Shown: in pieces, positions 1-6,717 of the stretch | Numbering within the stretch: position 1 is the stretch's first letter | How the letters are laid out: each line of letters begins with the position of its first letter | Assembly: GCA_964585305.1 (NCBI GenBank) | Contig: CAZPDM010000001.1 | Location: 62,001-126,000, forward strand | Length of the DNA stretch: 64,000 nt | Reading direction: 5' to 3' | From: CAZPDM01 sp964585305 | GTDB lineage: Bacteria > Planctomycetota > Uabimicrobiia > Uabimicrobiales > JABWCH01 | Program-made: the position numbers and the translations under genes | The notes under the pieces: model-generated | The model's input: the letters and a program-made list of their open reading frames with translations, nothing else | Told to the model about the DNA's origin: nothing | Database searches by the model: none

Positions 1-280
1 TTTGTTTTTCTTGATATAAAAGACAAGCTGTATTGGTACGATCGTATAGAGCATCAGATGGCTGACCATTTGAAAAAACTGCTGCACCAAATACAATTGT
101 TGCATCACTTTGAATAGGTTCGTTGATTTCGTTATATGGTGTGCCAAAACTCAAAATATGGAATAATATTCCTAAAAAAATAATCCCTGAAGAAATTATA
201 ATTCCCAGGCAAAAAATTTTTAATTTTATATTCCAAAACTTTTTTAAAGTTAAAATAATGTAGAAGCTGCTAGTCTTCAT
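1..280 (-). CDS. DUF218 / SanA-YdcF-like membrane protein, truncated by window edge
   Basis: Partial gene. It starts at the ATG on the minus strand at 280 and runs off the left edge, giving the first 93 residues. An N-terminal membrane anchor (about residues 18-45) is followed by a DATIVFGAAV stretch and a downstream R-T-N-A-L-Y pattern, which match the start of the DUF218 domain of SanA/YdcF proteins. Members of this family are envelope-associated and of uncertain biochemistry. The start overlaps the stop of truD by 11 bases, so it is probably translated with truD as the third gene of an STAS-truD-DUF218 operon. The family call rests on the N-terminal part only. Confidence 0.6.
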   Translation of the reverse strand, partial: MKTSSFYIILTLKKFWNIKLKIFCLGIIISSGIIFLGILFHILSFGTPYNEINEPIQSDATIVFGAAVFSNGQPSDALYDRTNTACLLYQEKQ

Positions 281-1535
281 TATCTTCATTATCTTCGTCT
301 TCCCAAAGTTCTGGACGATCCAGTTGAGTTTTCATAATTTCAGATAAAACAACTGTTGCATAGCATCCTTTAGGTAATGTTAAGGATAATAAGATTCCAT
401 CAGGATTAGGTTGCCAACTAATTTGACCAAAAAAACGATAAGAGCGACGTTCACCTTTGTAATGGAAAGCACGGAATTCTTCCAGTTGAACATTTTCTTG
501 CTGTAAAAGGACTTGTTCTATTTCTGACTGTTTTCCTTGTGGTTGAATCATTTTATAGCCAAACATTGGGCCAGTCGGAGATATTTCTTTTTTATCACAA
601 CGTTCTTGCTCTTTAGCTAAGTCTTCTACACGAAAAACTGCTTGTCCAGGATGTTTCATTGCTAAATCTCCTAGCCAAAGTTTATCAATTTCATAAAGTC
701 GTTGTGCTAAAGTTAAATTAAATAAATAAGATTGATATGCGGATACATAAAACGCTTTAATTTTCTTATGAATACGATCAACTGCTTGTTCAGCAGGGAT
801 ATGGTTGGCTAAAGATCGAAGCAAAAATTTCTCTGTAGTAAAACTGTTTGGTATTACTTCTAATGCTTCTTTATATTTTTTTTCTCGGAAAAATTGTTTG
901 GCTTCTTTTAATCGCTCGCTATCTTCAATATGATCTTCACTAAGAAGATAGTATAATATTTCTTGTACTTTATTTTGCAATAAAGCTCTGCCAAGCCAGT
1001 GAGTATTATTTTGATTACCAAATCGCTGAGGTCCGTAATAATTAGGAATTCCTTTTGTTTGCAAGATTTTTGCAATTTCCGGAAGATTTTTTTGCCATGT
1101 TTCGTGTGGATTCCGTACTAAAATTTCAAAACTATTTCCTCGTAAATGTCCAATTCTAATCTTATTAGAATGTTGTTGTACTTGTAAGATTCTTGCATTA
1201 TATAGCTCTAAAGAGTTAAGATAAGATTGAACAGAAATTGGAACAGAAAAATATTGTTGTGTAATTGCATGGCAGTCTTTAATGCCAGCATAACCAATAG
1301 TATGTGGAGATAAATGTAGAGTGCGTGCTAATTGTTGGAGAACATCGTAAGTAGTAATTCCACTTTTTTCTACTAATAATAATAAATGTTCTCCTTGCCC
1401 ACTTGCTGGGTAAGCAGGGATTTCAACTACCTTAAAATCTTCTGGTTGTTGTTTTATTTTTCCACCAATTCCAGGAATTTCCTCTGTAAGATATGGCAAT
1501 TGTTTCACTATATGTCCTTTGACTATTTTTGCCAA
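270..1535 (-). CDS. truD: tRNA pseudouridine(13) synthase TruD
   Basis: 421 residues. TruD isomerises U13 of tRNA to pseudouridine in the cytoplasm. The family signature GYAGIKDCHA is at residues 81-90, with D87 as the expected catalytic aspartate. The second hallmark, N-Y-Y-G-P-Q-R-F-G, follows near residue 165, and the large insertion typical of TruD lies in the middle. The ATG at 1535 lies inside the end of the upstream STAS gene (13-base overlap), which implies translational coupling. The C-terminus ends in a short Glu/Asp/Asn-rich acidic tail. The family assignment is firm; tRNA position specificity is inferred from family knowledge. Confidence 0.93.
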   Translation of the reverse strand: MAKIVKGHIVKQLPYLTEEIPGIGGKIKQQPEDFKVVEIPAYPASGQGEHLLLLVEKSGITTYDVLQQLARTLHLSPHTIGYAGIKDCHAITQQYFSVPISVQSYLNSLELYNARILQVQQHSNKIRIGHLRGNSFEILVRNPHETWQKNLPEIAKILQTKGIPNYYGPQRFGNQNNTHWLGRALLQNKVQEILYYLLSEDHIEDSERLKEAKQFFREKKYKEALEVIPNSFTTEKFLLRSLANHIPAEQAVDRIHKKIKAFYVSAYQSYLFNLTLAQRLYEIDKLWLGDLAMKHPGQAVFRVEDLAKEQERCDKKEISPTGPMFGYKMIQPQGKQSEIEQVLLQQENVQLEEFRAFHYKGERRSYRFFGQISWQPNPDGILLSLTLPKGCYATVVLSEIMKTQLDRPELWEDEDNEDNED

Positions 1536-1906
1536 AAGAATTTAAATCCTGTATTTCCTTTAACACTTTTAACTGCTTTATCTTGATCAGGAAATATTTC
1601 AAACATTTTATCAAGTTTGGTAATTTTGAAAACTTGTAGAATATTATTTTTAATATTACAGAGTAACATTTTCCCACTGGAAAGTTTTACAGCTTTATAA
1701 ATTTTCACCAATCGTCCTAAAACTGCACTTGATAAATAATCTACATTAGTAAAATTTATGATCAGATTTATTTTTTCCTTAGCTTTAACTATATTTTCTA
1801 ATTCATCACCAATTTCTTTAATACTAGTTTCATCAAGAATAGCAACATCTGTAAAACTTACGACGACAACATTTCCATCTTCGACAATTCTTAATTTATT
1901 GTTCAT
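1523..1906 (-). CDS. STAS-domain protein (anti-sigma factor antagonist-like)
   Basis: 127 residues, a single STAS domain of SpoIIAA/RsbV type. Beta strands at residues 5-20 and 46-54 are followed by D-Y-L-S-S-A-V-L-G at 56-64, where family members carry the serine phosphorylated by an anti-sigma kinase; S59 or S60 is the likely site. The last 25 residues are basic and aromatic. Such proteins are cytosolic partner-switching regulators. No kinase or phosphatase partner lies next to it, so its target is unknown. A good promoter lies just upstream (1941-1970), and truD begins inside its last codons. Confidence 0.8.
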   Translation of the reverse strand: MNNKLRIVEDGNVVVVSFTDVAILDETSIKEIGDELENIVKAKEKINLIINFTNVDYLSSAVLGRLVKIYKAVKLSSGKMLLCNIKNNILQVFKITKLDKMFEIFPDQDKAVKSVKGNTGFKFFWQK

Positions 1907-1940
1907 ACAAAAGTTTCCATTTAAAATTTATTATTTTTTA

Positions 1941-1970
1941 GTTATAAAAAACATAACAATTGGATGTCAA
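1941..1970 (-). promoter_or_regulatory. Promoter of the STAS-truD operon
   Basis: On the minus strand, TTGACA (complement of 1965-1970) is separated by 18 bases from TATAAC (complement of 1941-1946), about 35 bases upstream of the STAS start codon. The -35 hexamer lies inside the 12-base direct repeat that borders repeat copy A, so the repeat appears to supply part of the promoter. Confidence 0.6.
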
Positions 1971-1976
1971 ATATAT

Positions 1977-2153
1977 AGTTGGCATATTTTTTAGTCCATT
2001 TTGTCTATTCATTTAGTGGTCTGTTAACTTAATTTTTTTATATATTTTTTTTCTTATCTTAGTACACTAGTCATATATGTATGGTAGGAATTAACCCGAC
2101 GTTTATAAATGATGGCTTTAACGAAAAGAAATTGCAGCGGCGGGTTCAATTCC
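1977..2153 (-). repeat. Dispersed composite repeat, copy A (modules M1 and M2)
   Basis: Read on the minus strand, a 67-base palindromic module M2 (2087-2153; outer arms GGAATTGAACCCGCCG and, with one changed base, its complement) is followed after about 70 AT-rich bases by module M1 (1977-2016; contains CTAAATGAATAGACAAAA and TATGCCAACT). Copies B and C elsewhere in the window share both modules. This M1 lacks about six bases (AAAAAC) present in B and C. Confidence 0.85.
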
Positions 2154-2195
2154 TTATAGTTGGATGTCAAAAAAAACTTATTTAACAGAGCATTT

Positions 2196-2223
2196 TAGGC
2201 GCGGATTTCCGCGCCTATTATTT
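2196..2223 (+). terminator. GC-rich hairpin with T-rich tail
   Basis: Perfect 10-base-pair stem TAGGCGCGGA / TCCGCGCCTA with a TT loop, followed on the plus strand by TTATTTTTAA. It lies directly after the stop of the minus-strand flavoprotein gene (2224). The T tail, however, points the plus way, where no gene is being read. It may work in both directions. Confidence 0.5.
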
Positions 2224-3228
2224 TTAACGTGTGCTTTCTATTTTGTAATTGGATAATGCTTTCATATAGTTAGCACGTTCAAAAGCAGATGGTTCTGCTA
2301 CAGATTTTTGGCTCATGGTACCCTTAAGTTGGGTAATGCTCTTGTATTCTTTTCGTTCCATCCAAGCAGTCATATCACTTAAAACTTTTGCAAGATGGCG
2401 TGGGCCATTTTTTAATAGAGCTGAACACATATTAGCAATATCAGCTCCGGCCATGAGCATTTTTAGAGCATCTTCCGCAGTATGAATACCGCTTGTTCCG
2501 GCTAGGGAAGCATGGAGACGTCCATAAAGAATAGCAACCCAACGTAATGGTAGTCTCATATCGTTGGAATTACTTAGAATAATACCAGGTTCTACTTCCA
2601 AATCTTCAATATTGATGTCGGGTTGATAAAAACGGTTAAAGAGAACAAGAGCATTCGCGCCAGCTTCATCTAATTTTTTCGCCATTGAAGCGATATTTGT
2701 GAAATACGGGCTTAATTTTAATGCTACAGGAATTTTGACGGTTTTTTTGACTTCTTTTACAACATCAACATAAAGTTTTTCAATTTGTTCACAAGTAACT
2801 TTCATATCTGTTGGGATGTAGTACAAATTTAGCTCTAGCGCGTCTGCTCCAGCTTGTTCGATTTTTTTCGCATAACTGGACCAACCACTTAACGATATGC
2901 AGTTGATAGAAGGGATGATTGGTATGCTAACGGCTTTTTTGAGTTTTTGGATGTGCCCAAGATATTCTTCTGGACCTGTACGATATTCTGAAACTTGAGG
3001 GAAATAACTCAATGCTTCTGCAAAACTTTCTGTACCATGAGTTAAAAAATGGGATAATTCATTAGCTTCAAAATGAAGTTGTTCTTCAAAAATAGAATAT
3101 AATACAACAGCCGCGGCACCCGCGTCTTCTAATTGTTTAACAGTATCAATTTTTTGAGAAAGAGGTGATGCAGAAGGAACTAAAGGATTTTTTAATTTTA
3201 GTCCCATGTAAGTCGTCGTTAAATCCAT
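2224..3228 (-). CDS. Dihydroorotate dehydrogenase-like flavoprotein
   Basis: 334 residues from the ATG at 3228 (MDLTTTYMGL...). That start is preferred over an in-frame GTG at 3264 because AAGAAAGG precedes it. It has the TIM-barrel pattern of class 1 dihydroorotate dehydrogenases: N-P-L-V-P-S-A at the first strand, P-S-I-N-C, A-D-A-L-E-L-N, V-A-L-K-L-S-P, and A-G-T-S-G-I-H in the FMN phosphate region. It belongs to the widespread DHOD-like branch often annotated without proof. The usual pyrimidine-synthesis neighbours are absent, so the substrate is uncertain. Confidence 0.75.
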   Translation of the reverse strand: MDLTTTYMGLKLKNPLVPSASPLSQKIDTVKQLEDAGAAAVVLYSIFEEQLHFEANELSHFLTHGTESFAEALSYFPQVSEYRTGPEEYLGHIQKLKKAVSIPIIPSINCISLSGWSSYAKKIEQAGADALELNLYYIPTDMKVTCEQIEKLYVDVVKEVKKTVKIPVALKLSPYFTNIASMAKKLDEAGANALVLFNRFYQPDINIEDLEVEPGIILSNSNDMRLPLRWVAILYGRLHASLAGTSGIHTAEDALKMLMAGADIANMCSALLKNGPRHLAKVLSDMTAWMERKEYKSITQLKGTMSQKSVAEPSAFERANYMKALSNYKIESTR

Positions 3229-3543
3229 TTTATCAAGACCTTTCTTATTATTTCGATCTAGCACTTACAAAAATAAATAGTTATGTAAAATTACAGCCTA
3301 TTTAGCTAAAGTTTAAGATAATTTTATAAAAACTGGCTAAATTTTACCAATGTATAGTTTATTTGCAAGCCAATTTTAAAAAAAAAGACATACTCTCTGC
3401 CATAAATAAATGACTGGAGTCTCTCAAGGTGGGAAAAAATTGGTTCTTTAAATTTTAACAATGGTGAACCCATTTTTTCCATGAAAAATTTTTGAAGCCT
3501 ACAGGCTTATTATTAGGAGAGCTTTCATCGTTACCCTAAAGGG
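3229..3543. other. Intergenic region with inverted repeats
   Basis: No gene is seen. There is a long imperfect inverted repeat at 3431-3480 (arms GGAAAAAAT-GGTTC and GAACC-ATTTTTTCC), a small hairpin AAGCC-TACA-GGCTT near 3495-3508, and ACCCTAAAGGGT just beyond the stop of the next minus-strand gene. Confidence 0.5.
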
Positions 3544-4350
3544 TTAGCGATTTTTCGCACTTTTTTTAACACTATCGATTTTTTCAAGTACAAGCAAAGT
3601 ACTTGTAACCACACTACAAGGTATTGCTATAATTGCAGTACTTAATGAAAAATAATAAATTTCGATTGCAGGAACGAGCAAAAATCCAATACATGCGCAA
3701 CCAAAACCTACCATAAGGGATGTGTTATTATGTAACTTTTGTTTCTTTTGAGAATATGACAACCCTTGTCTTGCTAAAGTTACATCTATAAAACTAAAAG
3801 CTGTATGATAGCCTATCCAAAGTACAGCAACGGCTTGGCCTATAATAAGAATAAAAGTAGGGTCGAAGGGGAAAATGGCACGCAATCCCCAATATATTAA
3901 AAATGTCAATCCATAAAAAAGAAGGACAAAAATACCACCAATAAGTAAGCGTATAAGTAAATATACTTTCAAAAATATACCAAATAAGAAACAACCAGAT
4001 TTAGAGGACGTTATAGGATGGTATGTTCCTAATAAGGCTTCTTCTGTTTTTAAAGATAGAATTTTTTGAGAAGGCCCACTTAGTAAATTAGCAATAATGA
4101 ATAATAAAATAGCCCATAACCCTGCAATAGGATAGATAATAAATTTTCCTATCCAGGCTGGAAATGTCGCAAATTGAGTTTGAAAAGTTGATAACAAATA
4201 ATGTGAAGACCAGTTGAATAATCGTATAATACCTTCGTAGCTTATAAAAGAAATAATACAGGGTAGTAAGGCATATCCCCATAATTTAGGGTGTACCAAG
4301 AAAAAAATTATTCCGCGTACATAATATAAAAATCCTAAGAGAAATCTCAT
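3544..4350 (-). CDS. EI24/CysZ-like integral membrane protein
   Basis: 268 residues with four or more hydrophobic segments. The N-terminal F-L-L-G-F-L-Y-Y-V-R-G...H-P-K-L-W-G-Y-A-L-L-P pattern and the late G-F-L-L-V-P-A-I-E motif match the EI24 domain (Pfam EI24, which includes CysZ sulfate permease). There is no adjacent cysteine or sulfate gene, so transport function is not supported by context. It follows the subtilase gene on the same strand with a 60-base gap holding a small hairpin, and may be co-transcribed with it. Confidence 0.65.
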   Translation of the reverse strand: MRFLLGFLYYVRGIIFFLVHPKLWGYALLPCIISFISYEGIIRLFNWSSHYLLSTFQTQFATFPAWIGKFIIYPIAGLWAILLFIIANLLSGPSQKILSLKTEEALLGTYHPITSSKSGCFLFGIFLKVYLLIRLLIGGIFVLLFYGLTFLIYWGLRAIFPFDPTFILIIGQAVAVLWIGYHTAFSFIDVTLARQGLSYSQKKQKLHNNTSLMVGFGCACIGFLLVPAIEIYYFSLSTAIIAIPCSVVTSTLLVLEKIDSVKKSAKNR

Positions 4351-4410
4351 AAAAAACTTTCTTCTCTTACGTCCCCAAATTATGGGAACGTTTTTAATAT
4401 TTTAATGAAT

Positions 4411-5835
4411 TTAGTTTTGGTAACGTACGCGATAGTATTTAGCTAATAATATAGCTAATAAGAAAATATATGGGAAAAGGTTTCCTAAATTACTTCCAGA
4501 ATGAGTAGAGCATCCGCCAGAACCTTTGTTAAAATCATCTGGTCCATCATCGGGAGTATATGTAGCTGCAGCAGCAAGATTTACTCGTCCACCAGTTCGA
4601 ACTGGACAGGTTCCTTTTGCTTCAACAGCATCTACTGTCTTATAAAGACGATTAAGAATTTCGCCATAAGTTTCATTTGGATGAATTGCCCACAATAAGG
4701 CTATACAACCACTGATATATGGAGCAGAAAAAGAAGTTCCTGTCGCTTCAGCATAGGAATCATTTGCAAGAGCCTTAGTATTGTCAATATATGTTGTTAA
4801 AATTTTAACACCAGGTGCAAGCAAATCAACACTTTTCAGCCCATAATTGGAAAGAGCAGCCATTGCTCCTGTTTCATCAGAAGCTCCAACACCAATAACA
4901 TTTAATCCTGTAAGACAAACTGGATATACAGGGGTTACATCATTATCTGTTCCATCATTTCCTGCTGAACATACACAGACTACTCCAGCATTTTTTGCTT
5001 CAAGAATTGCATCTTCTTCAGCCTGGGCGTGAGCGTCGGTACCAAAACTCATGTTAATAACTTTAGCACCATTGGCAACTGCATAGGCAATTCCTTTGAC
5101 TTCTTTAGTTGTAGTGCCTTCTTCATCTGCCATAAACTTTAATGCCATGAGTTTGACATTCCAGCAAACTCCAGTAACACCTAAACTATTATTTCCTACT
5201 GCACCAATAACACCAGCTGCCGCAGTACCATGTCCACCTAAATCTTTAGGATCTCCTGTTTCACCTTCGAAATTGTACCCATAAATATCGTCTATATAAC
5301 CGTTACCATCGTCGTCTTTACCTGCAGTTCCGTTTTTTTCTTTTTGATTGATCCACATATTATCAGCTAGATCTTCATGGGTATAAAGAATTCCAGAATC
5401 TAATACAGCAACGATGATGCTACTATCTGTGGCTATATCCCAAGCATCTGGTGCTTTAATTTGTTGTAGTCCATACAAAAGATTATAATTGGTGTCGTTT
5501 GCATCTTTATGAGCACGCACAATATAATCAGGATGACTGTACATGACTTCACGGTTTTCACTAAGCCATGTTAAAGTACTTCTTAAATCAGATTTTGCTG
5601 GGAGTTTAACGGAATATAAATTTTCTACTAATGGCAATTTTTCAATTCTGATAGCACTTAGCTTACTGAGAATCATTTCTTGTTCAGCGTTGCTTACTGT
5701 AGAATAAAAACGAACTAGAAGGGCATCGCTTTCATGTCGAGATTGTAACATTCTATCTATACTCAAATTTTGGGAGAATAATCCTAATGATAAAATGAGA
5801 AAACTAAGTATGCCAAAAGAAAAATATTTACGCAT
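4411..5835 (-). CDS. Exported subtilisin-like serine protease (S8) with C-terminal membrane anchor
   Basis: 474 residues. A signal peptide (1-21) is followed by an I9-like propeptide region (37-108) and an S8 catalytic domain with D146 (VAVLDSG), H202 (GGHGTAAAG), oxyanion N293 (AGNDG) and S368 (GTSFSAP), so the triad is complete. The C-terminus has a Gly-Gly-Cys motif (near residue 440), one hydrophobic helix and a short basic tail. This layout resembles the tripartite C-terminal sorting signals (MYXO-CTERM or GlyGly-CTERM style). It is probably a surface-attached or periplasmic protease. Its own promoter is at 5886-5914. Confidence 0.9.
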   Translation of the reverse strand: MRKYFSFGILSFLILSLGLFSQNLSIDRMLQSRHESDALLVRFYSTVSNAEQEMILSKLSAIRIEKLPLVENLYSVKLPAKSDLRSTLTWLSENREVMYSHPDYIVRAHKDANDTNYNLLYGLQQIKAPDAWDIATDSSIIVAVLDSGILYTHEDLADNMWINQKEKNGTAGKDDDGNGYIDDIYGYNFEGETGDPKDLGGHGTAAAGVIGAVGNNSLGVTGVCWNVKLMALKFMADEEGTTTKEVKGIAYAVANGAKVINMSFGTDAHAQAEEDAILEAKNAGVVCVCSAGNDGTDNDVTPVYPVCLTGLNVIGVGASDETGAMAALSNYGLKSVDLLAPGVKILTTYIDNTKALANDSYAEATGTSFSAPYISGCIALLWAIHPNETYGEILNRLYKTVDAVEAKGTCPVRTGGRVNLAAAATYTPDDGPDDFNKGSGGCSTHSGSNLGNLFPYIFLLAILLAKYYRVRYQN

Positions 5836-5885
5836 GAATTTCCCTTTCTGGATAAATTTTTTTAGATTTTTTTCTATAAAATAAT

Positions 5886-5914
5886 ATTATAGCCTAACAT
5901 AATTTTTCTTTCAA
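5886..5914 (-). promoter_or_regulatory. Subtilase promoter
   Basis: Minus strand TTGAAA (5909-5914) and TATAAT (5886-5891) with a 17-base spacer, about 50 bases upstream of the start codon. It sits inside the inverted repeat described at 5890-5948. Confidence 0.7.
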
Positions 5915-5948
5915 GTGTTTTTCTTGAAAATTATAATTAGTTAGGCTA
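5890..5948. repeat. Imperfect inverted repeat over the subtilase promoter
   Basis: TAGCCTAAC (5890-5898) pairs with GTTAGGCTA (5940-5948), and TTTCAAG pairs with CTTGAAA nearer the centre. Together they form arms of about 26 bases with mismatches, and the arms cover most of the -35/-10 region. It could be an operator or a small transposon remnant. Confidence 0.55.
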
Positions 5949-5973
5949 ATAAGAGTTAATCATTTAATTGAAA

Positions 5974-6089
5974 GGAATTGATCCTGCCGCTGCAATTTTT
6001 TTTCGTTAAAGCCTTTATTTATAAGCAGCGGGTTAATTTCTAAATGAATGGACAAAAGTTTTTGGATTAAAAAATAGGCATACTTAGTT
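5974..6089 (+). repeat. Dispersed composite repeat, copy B
   Basis: M2 module of exactly 67 bases (5974-6040), directly followed by M1 (6040-6089) with CTAAATGAATGGACAAAA and AAAAAATAGGCATACTTAG. The M2 arms are more diverged than in copies A and C (TGATCCTGCC on the left, CAGCGGGTTAATTTC on the right). The end of M1 touches the 3' end of the biotin carrier gene. Confidence 0.85.
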
Positions 6090-6669
6090 ATGCAAATATA
6101 AATAGTGGTTGATTATATTTCACTTCTTCTCCATCTTTTGCGCATATTTCTCTAATGCTTGCTTGGCTAGGAAAATCAGTTCCATCAAATATGACTTTAT
6201 TAAAACATTTCATTACTTCAACAAGACCAAGTACTTGGCCTCTGTTTACTTGATTTCCGATTTCCACATACGGAGCAGTATCAGGAGAAGGGCGGCGATA
6301 AAAAATCCCATCTGTAATAGCACGTACTATCCAACGTCCATTTTCACAATTACATGTAACGCCATTTCCATTTGAAAAAATTTCGTTGCTTAGTTTTTCT
6401 TGCATTGGCAGAATATTAAAAAGAGTTTCTGCATAACTAACAGGGCGTATTTTTAATTCCGTATCATACTGAGCAACTTGCCCACAAATATTTGGAGGAA
6501 GTTTTAATCTATAGGTACTGGAAAGAATAGTAATTTTCCCTATGTAACTTTCTGTCGTAAGGATTTGATTAGGAGCTGGTAACTCACTTACCCAACCAAC
6601 TGCAGGAGATTGTAGACAATATCCTGCTTGATCTTGTTTTTGAGCCAATGCAATAAAGTCGCGTAGCAT
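6088..6669 (-). CDS. Biotin carboxyl carrier protein-like subunit
   Basis: 193 residues. The C-terminal half (about 110-193) is a biotinyl domain with the acceptor lysine in E-V-M-K (K154), followed by C-F rather than the usual E-A-M-K-M. The N-terminal half (residues 20-80: SPAVGWVSELP...YIGKI) looks like a second barrel-sandwich fold without a lysine motif, so the protein may be a tandem of a degenerate and an active domain. The GAAAGGA ribosome site fits the start. It lies 48 bases after the carboxyltransferase gene, its obvious partner. No biotin carboxylase gene is in the window. Confidence 0.8.
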   Translation of the reverse strand: MLRDFIALAQKQDQAGYCLQSPAVGWVSELPAPNQILTTESYIGKITILSSTYRLKLPPNICGQVAQYDTELKIRPVSYAETLFNILPMQEKLSNEIFSNGNGVTCNCENGRWIVRAITDGIFYRRPSPDTAPYVEIGNQVNRGQVLGLVEVMKCFNKVIFDGTDFPSQASIREICAKDGEEVKYNQPLFIFA

Positions 6670-6717
6670 AAAGTTCCTTTCTTAACGATAATCAGAATTC
6701 CCAGATTTTTGTTTTCT

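Larger units (their letters stand above)
1907..2223. other. Intergenic region with promoter, repeat copy and hairpin
   Basis: This 317-base gap contains the STAS promoter, dispersed repeat copy A (1977-2153), two copies of TTGGATGTCAAA (1960-1971 and 2160-2171) exactly 200 bases apart, and a GC-rich hairpin at 2196-2217. No credible coding sequence is seen. Confidence 0.7.

Noticed and set aside
5974..6040. Module M2 as an integron attC site
   Set aside because: It is palindromic with a bulged G and of suitable length, but the canonical RYYYAAC/GTTRRRY core boxes are not found, there is no integrase, and the copies lie between housekeeping genes rather than in a cassette array.
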